Source: Pseudomonadales bacterium
GTDB lineage: Bacteria; Pseudomonadota; Gammaproteobacteria; Pseudomonadales; Azotimanducaceae
DNA length: 64,000 nt
Direction: 5' to 3'
Assembly: GCA_017854255.1 (NCBI GenBank)
Contig: JAFMIA010000005.1
Coordinates: forward strand, 1 to 64,000
Position 1 is the stretch's first letter. Every line of letters starts with the position of its first letter. This document shows, one piece after another, positions 55,036-64,000 of the stretch. Both the position numbers and the translations under genes were made by a program. The notes under the pieces are model-generated. The model saw only the letters and a program-made list of their open reading frames with translations, was not told the DNA's origin and did not search any database.

Positions 55036-55911
55036 ATGTCGAATCGTTTAGCAGTCATTATCGTTTTCGTGGCCGGCCTATTGTTTGTCGGCTCCAATTC
55101 TATTTATATCCTCAATGAGATGGAGCGCGGGGTATTATTGCGGGTGGGTGCTGTTGTGAATGCCGATATCCCAACGGGCATCCACTTGAAACTGCCGTTT
55201 ATCGAGGAAGTAAGAGCCTTTGATGGTCGGGTCCTCACGGTGGATGCGCCAGCCGAGCGGTTTTTAACCTTGGAAAAAAAGGCGTTGATTGTTGATTCTT
55301 TTGCCAAGTTCAGAATCAAGAAAGTTGAGAAATACTATACCGCAACCTCCGGTGATCAGCGTCGGGCAGAAGAACTGTTGAAGCAACGAATTAATAATGG
55401 TCTGCGAAACGAGATCAGTAAGCGCACCTTACATGAAGTTGTGTCTGGACAGCGCGATGAGTTAATGATCGATCTGGTTGCCAGCCTGAATGAGGTGGCG
55501 GACCAAGAGCTCGGGGTAGAAGTCGTTGATGTTCGAGTCAAACGCATTGATTTGCCCCAAGAGGTGAGTCAGTCGGTTTACAATCGAATGAATACTGAGC
55601 GTGATATCGAAGCCAAAGAGCATCGTGCGAAAGGCCAGGAACTCGCGGTGGGTATTCGAGCGGATGCGGACCGGCAGCGGGAAGTCATTTTAGCTCAGGC
55701 CTATGGTCAAGCTGAGATCGTTCGGGGTGAGGGCGATGCAGAGGCGGCTGGAACCTATGCCAAGGCATTTAATGAAGACAAAGAGTTCTACAAGTTTTAT
55801 CGCAGCATGGCGGCATATAAACGCACCTTTGCGCAAAAGAGCGATATGCTTATTTTGGATCCCAACAGCGACTTCTTTAAATATTTGAACAACAGTACCC
55901 TAGAAAAATGA
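55036..55911 (+). CDS. hflC: FtsH protease regulator HflC
   Basis: The partner of HflK in the SPFH complex around FtsH. The 291-aa protein has one N-terminal membrane segment (about 4–26), then the band-7 domain (MERGVLLRVG, FRIKKVEKYYTA, RINNGLRNEISKRTLHEVVSGQRDELM) and a helical C-terminus with the conserved EFYKFYRSMAAYKRTF. ATG 55036 follows TTAGGAG. It is part of hfq–hflX–hflK–hflC, the order seen in most gammaproteobacteria. Confidence 0.96.
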   Translation: MSNRLAVIIVFVAGLLFVGSNSIYILNEMERGVLLRVGAVVNADIPTGIHLKLPFIEEVRAFDGRVLTVDAPAERFLTLEKKALIVDSFAKFRIKKVEKYYTATSGDQRRAEELLKQRINNGLRNEISKRTLHEVVSGQRDELMIDLVASLNEVADQELGVEVVDVRVKRIDLPQEVSQSVYNRMNTERDIEAKEHRAKGQELAVGIRADADRQREVILAQAYGQAEIVRGEGDAEAAGTYAKAFNEDKEFYKFYRSMAAYKRTFAQKSDMLILDPNSDFFKYLNNSTLEK

Positions 55912-55952
55912 TCATAGCCCTCGGCTTGTAGGCAGGTAAGGCTTGTCAGCAG

Positions 55953-56144
55953 ATGACGCTGGATCATCTTTGGATCGCGCTTTGTCTGGTGCTGGTTATT
56001 GAGGGCCTGTTGCCGTTTGCGTCACCTAAGGCTTGGAAGGCAATGGTGATGCAGGCTCAGGGACTCGATGAACGATCGCTTAGAATAGTCGGTCTGGTAT
56101 TGATGGTGCTCGGCACCTTGATGCTGTACTGGTTGAACGGTTAG
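55953..56144 (+). CDS. yjeT: DUF2065 family small membrane protein (YjeT)
   Basis: A 63-residue inner-membrane protein with two predicted membrane helices (about 5–22 and 43–61) joined by a short loop containing FASPKAWKAMV. This is the DUF2065 pattern of E. coli YjeT, which lies in the same place between hflC and purA. The function is unknown. It is preceded by a 41-bp gap, followed 14 bp later by hisZ, and likely read from the same mRNA. Confidence 0.88.
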   Translation: MTLDHLWIALCLVLVIEGLLPFASPKAWKAMVMQAQGLDERSLRIVGLVLMVLGTLMLYWLNG

Positions 56145-56158
56145 GAAGTAAGGGCGTT

Positions 56159-57331
56159 ATGACCATAGAGCACTGGCTCCTCCCAGATGGTGTCGAAGAC
56201 ATCTTGCCTGAGACCGCGAGCAAGATAGAGCAAGGTCGCAGGATTCTGTTGGACCTCTTTCGAAGCTGGGGATATGAGTACATCATTCCACCAAAGCTTG
56301 AGTATCTGGAATCGCTGCTAACCGGCACCGGGCGAGATCTCGATCTAAAAACCTTTAAAGTGATTGATCAGCTGTCAGGCCGGATGATGGGGCTGCCGGC
56401 AGACTTGACCCCTCAAGCGGCACGGATCGATGCACACAGCTTGGGTCAGGATGCGGTGACCCGACTATGCTATGCGGATTTTGTTTTGCAAAGTCGCCCG
56501 GCGCACATGCTGGCATCGCGTAGTCCTCTGAAAGTGGGTGCCGAGCTCTTCGGTGAACCAAGCCTTGCAGGGGACGTCGAGATCATCAGTTTGATGATTG
56601 AAGCGCTTAATCAATTGGGCATGCAATCGGTTCAGCTTGAACTGGGCGACGTGCGATTTTTTAGGGCGCTGATGGCCGAGACAGCATTGCCGGAACCGGT
56701 TCAGACGCAATTCTTTGATTTGGTTCAAAAAAAAGCGCACGACGAATTAGCAGAGATGACCCAGAGGCACGCATTGCCCGACGCGCTCGCTGAATTGATC
56801 TGTGAGCTCCCGATGATGGCTGGTGACAACCGAATTCTTGATCAAGTCAAAGATAAATTCAAAGATTGGCCGGGCCTCGTTGCTGCAATCGATGACTTGG
56901 CTTATCTCAGCGAACTGATCAGTGCCCGAAATCAAAATGTACAAGTGAGCTTTGATTTATCGGAATTGCGCGGGCTGCATTATCACACGGGCATGGTCTT
57001 TTCGGTGTTCCTCCGAGAGTCGGGTCAGAGCGTGGCTCGGGGCGGCCGCTACGATAATATTGGCGCTGTGTTCGGCCGGGCGCGTCCTGCCACCGGATTT
57101 GATATCGAACTGCTGATGATCAGCGAAACCATTCCAACCGTGCCAGACGCCAGGCGTGTTCATGTGGTTGCCCATGCCGATGGTAATCTGCAAGAACAGT
57201 GGCGAATGATTGAACAGCTGCGAGCCTCGGGAGATATTGTGCTTGAAGGCGAAGCGATTAAATCTCCTGGCGATTGGGACCTGGTTTGGCTGACAGACGA
57301 GTGGCAACTTAGAGAGATTACGAGTGAATGA
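56159..57331 (+). CDS. hisZ: ATP phosphoribosyltransferase regulatory subunit HisZ
   Basis: A class II histidyl-tRNA-synthetase-like protein without aminoacylation function. It pairs with short-form HisG to catalyse and regulate the first step of histidine synthesis. The 390-aa chain starts WLLPDGVEDILPETASKIE and has the synthetase-like motif 2 region (DLTPQAARID) and a C-terminal GGRYDNIGAVFGRARPATGFDIELL. There is no anticodon-binding domain. Its place between hflC/yjeT and purA is also seen in Pseudomonas. The presence of HisZ implies that the genome encodes the short HisG. Confidence 0.94.
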   Translation: MTIEHWLLPDGVEDILPETASKIEQGRRILLDLFRSWGYEYIIPPKLEYLESLLTGTGRDLDLKTFKVIDQLSGRMMGLPADLTPQAARIDAHSLGQDAVTRLCYADFVLQSRPAHMLASRSPLKVGAELFGEPSLAGDVEIISLMIEALNQLGMQSVQLELGDVRFFRALMAETALPEPVQTQFFDLVQKKAHDELAEMTQRHALPDALAELICELPMMAGDNRILDQVKDKFKDWPGLVAAIDDLAYLSELISARNQNVQVSFDLSELRGLHYHTGMVFSVFLRESGQSVARGGRYDNIGAVFGRARPATGFDIELLMISETIPTVPDARRVHVVAHADGNLQEQWRMIEQLRASGDIVLEGEAIKSPGDWDLVWLTDEWQLREITSE

Positions 57332-58621
<1,290 letters not shown>

Positions 58622-58649
58622 GCCGCACAATCAGGGCGGGGCCTTCCGT

Positions 58650-58679
58650 TTGCGCGGTCTTATCGGGTCGACTCATAAT
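58650..58679 (+). promoter_or_regulatory. Candidate promoter of the aldo-keto reductase gene
   Basis: TTGCGC and CATAAT are 18 bp apart, with the -10 about 38 bp before the ATG at 58718. It is a fair sigma70-type match in the 96-bp gap after purA. Confidence 0.35.
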
Positions 58680-58717
58680 GTGCTCGTTCGATCAAGACTT
58701 CATCAAAAGGGAGTGGG

Positions 58718-59683
58718 ATGTTTAGCACGATAAAGGATATGCCTGGAATTGGGTTTGGGTTGTGGAAAATACCCCAGGCGGGATGCGCAGAGGTTGTGTT
58801 TGAAGCGGTAAAAGCCGGTTATCGTCATTTTGATTCTGCTGCGGATTATGGCAACGAGGCGCAGGTGGGCGAAGGCCTGGCCCGGGCACTGGCTGCTGGG
58901 TTGTGCGCGCGCTCTGATCTTTGGATTACCTCTAAACTTTGGAACACCTACCATCATCCAGACCACGTTCCCATGGCGCTTGATCGGACGCTGCGCGATT
59001 TACAGCTGGATTATTTGGATTTGTACCTGGTTCATTTCCCAATTGCATTGGCGTTTGTGCCCTTCGAGACGCGCTACCCGCCTGAATGGATCGAGGACCC
59101 TGACGCAGTTGAACCCGTAATGCGCCTCGCGAAAGTGCCTTTGCAGGATACTTGGGCGGCGATGTCGCAGCTCAAGGCTTCTGGCCGGGTCGGCCATATT
59201 GGTGTCTGCAACTATAATGCGGGGTTGCTTCAAGACCTGATGAACTATGCGGCGACGGCCCCAGAAGTGTTGCAGCTAGAAGCCCATCCTTATTTAACCC
59301 AAGAACGGATGATTCGATTTGCCCAACAAAAGGGCTTGGCGGTTTCGGCCTTTTCACCGCTTGGTGCGACCTCGTATTTAGAATTGGATATGGCTGATGC
59401 ACAAGAGTTGGTGCTGGATCATCCAACCATTCGCGAGATAGCGGGCGAGGCCTCGAAAACACCGGCCCAAATCGTGCTGCGGTGGGGCGTTCAAAGACAA
59501 ACATCGGTCATTGTTAAAAGCGTTCAGGGGCATCGAATGCGTGAAAATCTTGCGATCACAGATTTCGTGTTATCAAAAGAACAGATGGATCGGATTAGTC
59601 GGCTGAATCAAAACCGTCGGTTTAATGATCCAGGCGCTTTCTGTGAGGCCGCGTTTAACACCTTTCATCCGATCTATGATTGA
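58718..59683 (+). CDS. Aldo-keto reductase, xylose-reductase-like (AKR2-type)
   Basis: A 321-aa NAD(P)H-dependent carbonyl reductase. The full catalytic tetrad is present at typical spacing: Asp39, Tyr44 (FDSAADYGNE), Lys73 (TSKLWNTYHH), His106 (YLVHFPIA). The region LVHFPIA…FVPFETRYPPEW, the late VLRWGVQRQTSVIVKS and the near-terminal NRRFNDPGAF closely follow yeast D-xylose reductases (AKR2B), rather than the common bacterial AKRs. Likely substrates are aldose sugars or other aldehydes, giving alditols; the real one is unknown. It is a single gene after purA with its own candidate promoter, and the neighbour downstream is another oxidoreductase. Confidence 0.88.
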   Translation: MFSTIKDMPGIGFGLWKIPQAGCAEVVFEAVKAGYRHFDSAADYGNEAQVGEGLARALAAGLCARSDLWITSKLWNTYHHPDHVPMALDRTLRDLQLDYLDLYLVHFPIALAFVPFETRYPPEWIEDPDAVEPVMRLAKVPLQDTWAAMSQLKASGRVGHIGVCNYNAGLLQDLMNYAATAPEVLQLEAHPYLTQERMIRFAQQKGLAVSAFSPLGATSYLELDMADAQELVLDHPTIREIAGEASKTPAQIVLRWGVQRQTSVIVKSVQGHRMRENLAITDFVLSKEQMDRISRLNQNRRFNDPGAFCEAAFNTFHPIYD

Positions 59684-59909
59684 TCACCTCGTTTGGCAAT
59701 GCGTCACCTAAAAAGCGTGCGCTGTTGCCCCAGATATCGGCTGGATCCTGCGCGCAGGCCTCGTGTAATCTAATTTCAGAATGCTGCGCCAAGTTTTATT
59801 GGGTCTGCAAGACAGCATCACCAAGGTGTCTTTTGGCGTGTCCGCTCATTAGAGCAGTCAAGGCGATACGACAAAACGGGTACAACCTATCCTTACAAGG
59901 AGCAGATCG

Positions 59910-60965
59910 ATGTTAATAAACCATGAAAAACTGAAAGGGTTTGCGCAGGCTGTTTTTGAGCGCCTAGGCGCGCAAGCGGACAAAGCCTTCGAAACCGCCG
60001 ATCACTTGGTTGAGGCAAACTTAAAGGGTCACGACTCTCACGGTGTTGGCATGATTCCAAACTACGTGGGCAGTGCGCTGCGGGGCGGTCTACAGGTGAA
60101 TGCCGACGCAAGAGTTGTGAAAGATCAAGGCGCTGTCTTATTGGTTGATGGCGGCTTTGGCTTTGGTCAGGTGGTGGGTCGTCAGGCGACTGATTTAGGG
60201 ATCGAGAAAGCCAAAGCGATGGGCATAGCTTGCATTGGTTCTCGAAACAACCATCATTTAGGCCGGATCGGGTCTTATGCAGAGCAGTGCGTGGCCGCAG
60301 GCATGGTTTCAATTCACTTTGTCAACGTGGTGGGGCATCCACCCTTTGTTTCAATGTGGGGTGGGCGCGATAAACGCCTTCAAACCAACCCGTTTTGCTG
60401 TGGTGTGCCGACTGAGTCCGAGCCATTGATTCTGGACATGGCGACGAGCGCCATCGCTTTGGGCAAGGTTCGCGTGGCGGATATGAAAAATGAACTGGTG
60501 CCTGAAAATGCCTTGTTCGATGCGGCAGGCAGACCAACGCGAGACCCGGCAGTTATTGCCGAAGGTGGATCACTCGGGCCTTTTGGGCAGCACAAGGGTT
60601 CTGGTCTTGCCCTCATGTGCGAGTTGCTGGGCGGCGCCTTAGCGGGCGAATGGACGATGCAGGATATTGATCAGCAGAAAGAGATCACGGTCAATCATAT
60701 GTTAATGCTGATTCTTGACCCCAACGTGTTTGGTGGCGTGCAAGGGTTTCGTCGTGAAGTCGCGGGCATGCAAGCCTATGCTCGCAGCGCAGCCCCAGCT
60801 GAAGGGTTTGATGAGGTGCGCTTGCCCGGTGATCCCGAGCGGGCATCCCGGCGTGAAAGGCTTTCCTCGGGGATCCCGATTGACCCGCAATCTTGGGGTG
60901 CGATTTGCGAGGCTGCCGAAAATTCGGGGCTAACAAGCTCCGAAATTGCTGGTTTGGTCGACTAG
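59910..60965 (+). CDS. Malate/L-lactate dehydrogenase family protein (Ldh_2/YlbC type)
   Basis: A 351-aa NAD(P)H-dependent 2-hydroxyacid/2-ketoacid oxidoreductase of the Ldh_2 fold, unrelated to classical LDH. Typical segments are HDSHGVGMIPNYV near residue 46 with the catalytic His, VRNNHHLG-like SRNNHHLGRIGSYA near 110, and LDMATSAIALGKVRVA. The C-terminal half carries GPFGQHKGSGLALMCELLGGAL. Members act on malate, lactate, ureidoglycolate, 2,3-diketogulonate or delta-pyrroline-2-carboxylate, so the substrate is open. The ATG follows AAGGAG. A 226-bp gap with no recognised gene separates it from the aldo-keto reductase. Confidence 0.85.
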   Translation: MLINHEKLKGFAQAVFERLGAQADKAFETADHLVEANLKGHDSHGVGMIPNYVGSALRGGLQVNADARVVKDQGAVLLVDGGFGFGQVVGRQATDLGIEKAKAMGIACIGSRNNHHLGRIGSYAEQCVAAGMVSIHFVNVVGHPPFVSMWGGRDKRLQTNPFCCGVPTESEPLILDMATSAIALGKVRVADMKNELVPENALFDAAGRPTRDPAVIAEGGSLGPFGQHKGSGLALMCELLGGALAGEWTMQDIDQQKEITVNHMLMLILDPNVFGGVQGFRREVAGMQAYARSAAPAEGFDEVRLPGDPERASRRERLSSGIPIDPQSWGAICEAAENSGLTSSEIAGLVD

Positions 60966-61097
60966 GGCCCGTAGGGTCCTTGGCGTTGATTAACCGTTGG
61001 TGAGAAAATCTAGGGGTCATTGCCAGCATTGCGTTACAATGGCGCGCAAGATGCTGGGTGTGAAGCTCAGTAGAGGACAGATCAGCGGCTTTTCAAT

Positions 61098-61184
61098 TGG
61101 TGCCGAGGAGAGGACTTGAACCTCCACGGGGTTTCCCCCACTAGCACCTGAAGCTAGCGTGTCTACCAATTCCACCACCTCGGC
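61098..61184 (-). tRNA. tRNA-Leu(CAG)
   Basis: An 87-nt class II tRNA on the minus strand. The acceptor stem is GCCGAGG/CCTCGGC with an encoded ACCA end. The anticodon stem CTAGC/GCTAG encloses the loop TTCAGGT, giving anticodon CAG, which reads CUG. The long variable arm (GGGGG-AAA-CCCC type) and T-loop GGTTCAAGTCC fit tRNA-Leu. It stands alone, divergent from rnr. The promoter is a near-consensus element at 61198–61226. No other tRNA was found in the window. Confidence 0.97.
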
Positions 61185-61197
61185 AACGAGGAGCCGC

Positions 61198-61226
61198 AGA
61201 TTACTAGGCGCTAGTGAATCTGTCAA
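61198..61226 (-). promoter_or_regulatory. sigma70 promoter of tRNA-Leu with GC-rich discriminator
   Basis: TTGACA and TAATCT are separated by exactly 17 bp. Between the -10 and the tRNA lies a GC-rich discriminator (GCGGCTCCTC), the usual sign of stringent control by ppGpp. Transcription should begin about 7 nt before the mature 5' end at 61184. Confidence 0.85.
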
Positions 61227-61263
61227 CGCACGCACCCGGCCTGGGTCGTGTCAGGAGTCATAT

Positions 61264-63564
61264 TTGAATCAAAAAGATCCCCATTCATCGCGAGAAGCTG
61301 AGCGCTATGCGAATCCGATCGCCAGTCGAGAATTTATTCTGTCGATGATCACTGAGGCCGACCAGGCGCTCACAGCGCGCCAAATCGCGGGCCGGCTATC
61401 GCTCACCTCACCCGAGGACAAAAAAGCGCTCAAATCAAGGCTGGGTGCGATGCTTCGAAGTGGCCAGCTTGCCATGAATCAACGCTCAGGCTACCGCCTG
61501 CCCAATCCAGATGATATGCCAGAAGATGCCGTTGAAGGGGTGATCTCTGCGCACCCGGATGGGTTTGGGTTTTTGATGGTGCCCGGTGAGGCGCCGGATA
61601 TTTATCTCAACCACCAGGTCATGCGGCGCGTAATGCATGGCGACAAAGTATTGGCGCGCATTAGCGCTGGTTTGGGGGGTAGACGGCCAGAAGCCGAGAT
61701 TGAACGGGTTCTGACCCGCGCTTTTACCAGTATAGCTGGCCGAATCAGGTTGAAGCGCAAACAGATCGTATTAGAGCCCCTGTCCCGGAAAGTACACCAA
61801 TCCATTCTGCTTGAAAAAGATCCTGCAGTACCGCTCAAAAATGGCCAAATTGCGGTGGCAATCATTACCGATTACGGCGATCGCGGCGGTGGTTTAAAAG
61901 GTCGGGTGGAACGAGTGATTGCAGACGACTTAACCCCGGAAATAGAAATTGAGGTGGTGTTAAAAAACCACGATCTGCCCAGGGTGTTTCCCGAGGACGT
62001 CGTTGCAGAGGCTGACGCCATAAAAATGCGCCTCGCGCCAGCAGACCTAAAGCATCGTGACGATTTGCGGCATCTACCCTTTGTGACCATCGATGGCTCG
62101 GATGCGCGGGATTTCGACGATGCGGTACTGGCTAAAGTCAGCCCAGAGGGCTTTACGTTGTGGGTCGCGATTGCCGATGTCGCGCACTACGTTCGCCCGG
62201 GTCGTCCGCTTTATGATGAAGCTGTGAACCGGGGCACCAGTGTTTACTTTCCGCAGATGGTGATACCGATGTTGCCTGAAAAACTCAGTAATGGGTTGTG
62301 TTCTCTAAGGCCGAATGAAGATCGCTTGGTGCTGGTGTGCGAGATGTCCTTCGATACATTGGGCCGCAGGCTTGGCTATCGCTTTAGTGAAGCTGTGATC
62401 GAATCGAAAGCGCGGTTGATTTACGAGGACGTTGCCCATTGGCTTGATCATAAGGCCGCGCCCTCAGAGCTTGCGCCGCCTGTTCTTGAGTCGCTCGAGG
62501 CACTGCATCAGGTTTACCAAGTGTTGCTGCAGCGCCGAGCCGAGCGGGGTGCGCTGGAAATTGAAACGCCTGAACTTCGGGTGCAGTGGGATGATGCGGG
62601 CAAGCTGTCCAGCATGGGCCAGGCATCACGGACCGAGGCGCACAAGCTGATCGAAGAATGCATGTTGGCGGCGAATGTCGCGATGGCCGATTTTATTCAA
62701 GCCACCAAAGGCGCTGGGTTATATCGGGTCCATGACGAGCCTGATCCCGAAAGCGTGACGCGTTTAGCGGGCACTTTGGCACAGTTTGGGCTTGCGCTGG
62801 ACGCCGATTTAGGCCGGGTCACGACTCAGGACTTTCAGCGGATTTTAGATGCCAGTCGCGGCCAGCCGGCGGCTGCGGCGCTGCAGATGCTGGTTCTACG
62901 GTCGATGAACCAAGCCATTTACACCCCAGAGCATCGGCCACACTTCGGTTTGAATTATCCAGGATATGCGCATTTTACGTCGCCGATTCGGCGGCTTGCG
63001 GATCTTGTGAATCATCAGTTGGTGAAATCTCAGCTTCGCAAGAAGGCAAAGCACGCGCCAAGTGAATTAAAACCGGAGGCACAAGCCTTGCTGACCGAGC
63101 TAGGCGAACGGGCCAGTATGACTGAGCGGCGTGCGGATGCAGCAGTCTATGAGGTTTTAGAGTGGTTGAAGTGCGAGTACTTAAAGCAGTTTCTCGGCGA
63201 TACCTTTGAGGGTGTGATTACAACGGCGGTTAAATTTGGTTTGTTTGTCACCCTTGAGCCGATAATGGCTGAGGGCTTGATCCATATCGGCAATCTGAAA
63301 CAGGATCATTTTAAGTTTGATGCAGAGCTCGGCGCCTTGGTGGGGACTCGCAGCCACCAAATCTTGCGAATGGGCGATCGGGTGGTGGTGCAGCTCGAGT
63401 CGGTCGACAGCAGCTTGGGGCAGGTCAGTCTTGCACTGAGCGAACATGTGCCGCTGGCTCGCAAAGGCCAGTCAGCTGGGCGTCGAACGTCAGCTACAAA
63501 GGTTAAAAAAGCAAAGCAAGCTGGGGAAAAGAAACCAAAAAAACGGGGCAAACGTGAGCGATAA
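61264..63564 (+). CDS. rnr: Ribonuclease R
   Basis: A 3'-5' exoribonuclease that degrades structured RNA and takes part in cold response and rRNA quality control. From TTG 61264 the protein has 766 aa. Visible are the N-terminal winged-helix domain (about 20–75), cold-shock domains, the RNB catalytic domain with DGSDARDFDDAV, an S1 domain (about 645–730: LGDTFEGVITTAVKFGLFVTLE) and a very basic tail (KKAKQAGEKKPKKRGKRER). AGGAG lies 8 nt before the TTG. The open frame runs back through the tRNA gene to 61159, but that part cannot be coding. It overlaps rlmB by 11 nt. Confidence 0.95.
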   Translation: MNQKDPHSSREAERYANPIASREFILSMITEADQALTARQIAGRLSLTSPEDKKALKSRLGAMLRSGQLAMNQRSGYRLPNPDDMPEDAVEGVISAHPDGFGFLMVPGEAPDIYLNHQVMRRVMHGDKVLARISAGLGGRRPEAEIERVLTRAFTSIAGRIRLKRKQIVLEPLSRKVHQSILLEKDPAVPLKNGQIAVAIITDYGDRGGGLKGRVERVIADDLTPEIEIEVVLKNHDLPRVFPEDVVAEADAIKMRLAPADLKHRDDLRHLPFVTIDGSDARDFDDAVLAKVSPEGFTLWVAIADVAHYVRPGRPLYDEAVNRGTSVYFPQMVIPMLPEKLSNGLCSLRPNEDRLVLVCEMSFDTLGRRLGYRFSEAVIESKARLIYEDVAHWLDHKAAPSELAPPVLESLEALHQVYQVLLQRRAERGALEIETPELRVQWDDAGKLSSMGQASRTEAHKLIEECMLAANVAMADFIQATKGAGLYRVHDEPDPESVTRLAGTLAQFGLALDADLGRVTTQDFQRILDASRGQPAAAALQMLVLRSMNQAIYTPEHRPHFGLNYPGYAHFTSPIRRLADLVNHQLVKSQLRKKAKHAPSELKPEAQALLTELGERASMTERRADAAVYEVLEWLKCEYLKQFLGDTFEGVITTAVKFGLFVTLEPIMAEGLIHIGNLKQDHFKFDAELGALVGTRSHQILRMGDRVVVQLESVDSSLGQVSLALSEHVPLARKGQSAGRRTSATKVKKAKQAGEKKPKKRGKRER

Positions 63565-64000
63565 ATGGATTTATGGGTTTCATTCCGTTGAGCAGCAGCT
63601 GCTCAAAAGGGCGGTCGGAAAGGTTTATTTGCGTGATGGGCGCGGGGGTAAACGCACAGAGTCTTTGGTGACGCTGGCGGAGTCCATGTCGGTTGAGATT
63701 GAGTATGTCGCCGACCTAGACGCGCTTTTGGGTGTTGGGGTACAGCATCAAGGCATTGCCTTTTTAGGCTTTGATGCGCCGCCGGAGCCGAGTCGGTCCC
63801 TAGAAACCTTCTTGCAGCCCAAGGCGTCGCCCCGGACGCTTTTGGTATTAGATGGTGTGACGGATCCGGGTAATCTGGGCGCTTGTTTGCGCAGTGCGAT
63901 GACCTTTGGGGTTGATGCGGTGGTGGTGCCGAAACACGGCTCGGCACCGATGAATGCGATTGTGATGAAACGTTCGGCTGGCGCGGCAGGGTTGGTCCCG
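63554..64000 (+). CDS. rlmB: 23S rRNA (guanosine2251-2'-O)-methyltransferase, N-terminal part
   Basis: The first 149 residues of a TrmH/SpoU-type methyltransferase; the gene runs off the window. It starts with GTG at 63554 inside the end of rnr (11-nt overlap). The N-terminus WIYGFHSVEQQLLK matches RlmB (E. coli MIYGIHAVQALLE), residues up to about 75 form the L30e-like RNA-binding domain, and LLVLDGVTDPGNLGACLRSA is the SPOUT motif 1. The rnr–rlmB pair is conserved throughout gammaproteobacteria. It would methylate G2251 in the peptidyl-transferase P loop of 23S rRNA. Confidence 0.93.
   Translation, partial: MSDKWIYGFHSVEQQLLKRAVGKVYLRDGRGGKRTESLVTLAESMSVEIEYVADLDALLGVGVQHQGIAFLGFDAPPEPSRSLETFLQPKASPRTLLVLDGVTDPGNLGACLRSAMTFGVDAVVVPKHGSAPMNAIVMKRSAGAAGLVP

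Noticed and set aside
59684-59909. A short gene in the gap between the two oxidoreductases
   Set aside because: The only frames run over from the upstream gene or lack a ribosome-binding site and any family likeness.
61159-61263. N-terminal extension of rnr across the tRNA-Leu gene
   Set aside because: It would put coding sequence over the tRNA and its promoter; TTG 61264 has a proper AGGAG site and a family-like start.

Overview
The window is a 64-kb piece of a chromosome from a gammaproteobacterium outside the Enterobacterales. G+C is moderate (mid-50s percent by eye, not counted). The evidence is gene content and order: zapA–6S RNA–fau, HAD–rppH–ptsP–lgt, DUF1249–parE–parC with ahpA and an ACT-domain serB nearby, efp–epmA, and the long block queG–nnrD–tsaE–amiC–mutL–miaA–hfq–hflX–hflK–hflC–yjeT–hisZ–purA … rnr–rlmB. 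Several of these orders resemble Pseudomonas and its relatives. No insertion sequence, prophage, integrase, CRISPR array, toxin–antitoxin pair or rRNA operon was seen. Nearly everything is core genome and packing is very tight.

Layout. 0–3.5 kb (minus): metK, metF, rsmE, an unrecognised gene, and the first codons of gshB at the window edge. 3.7–8 kb (plus): tkt, pgk, fba (central carbon). 8–11 kb (minus): a TIGR02449/ZapB-like gene, zapA, 6S RNA, fau, def, rpiA. 11–17.3 kb (plus): ygfB, a ubiH-family hydroxylase, then the glycine cleavage genes gcvT, gcvH, gcvPA, gcvPB with a split P-protein. 17.3–24.9 kb: a HAD phosphatase, rppH, ptsP, an NRDE protein, lgt, fabV and a membrane class III nucleotide cyclase. 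24.9–30.1 kb: hemE, argA, a lone GspE/PilB-type ATPase and an LpxL-type acyltransferase. 30.4–32.8 kb is the most accessory-looking stretch: a lipoprotein of four fasciclin domains with a long flank. 32.8–41.7 kb: waaA, arsC, DUF1249, parE, parC, ahpA, serB. 41.7–46 kb: efp, epmA, psd, orn, queG. 46–58.6 kb: the nnrD-to-purA block. 58.7–61 kb: an aldo-keto reductase and a malate/lactate-type dehydrogenase in the slot where E. coli has nsrR. 61–64 kb: tRNA-Leu(CAG), rnr and a truncated rlmB.

How the genes work together. Themes are one-carbon and methyl metabolism (metK, metF, fau, gcvTHP), the Calvin/pentose/glycolysis interconversions (tkt, pgk, fba, rpiA), envelope building (lgt, lpxL, waaA, psd, amiC), translation and RNA maintenance (rsmE, def, efp/epmA, miaA, tsaE, queG, hfq, rppH, orn, rnr, rlmB, 6S RNA), and DNA topology and repair (parE, parC, mutL). 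Many genes are coupled by 4-nt ATGA/GTGA overlaps. Several convergent pairs share their stop codons, leaving no room for terminators.

I found no clearly undescribed multigene system. The observations most worth checking are the fasciclin lipoprotein (ABAB domain duplication, ECF-like promoter), the cyclase with a His in place of the transition-state Asn, a fungal-type xylose-reductase-like enzyme, a hairpin that could hide the lpxL ribosome-binding site, and the shared-stop convergent pairs.
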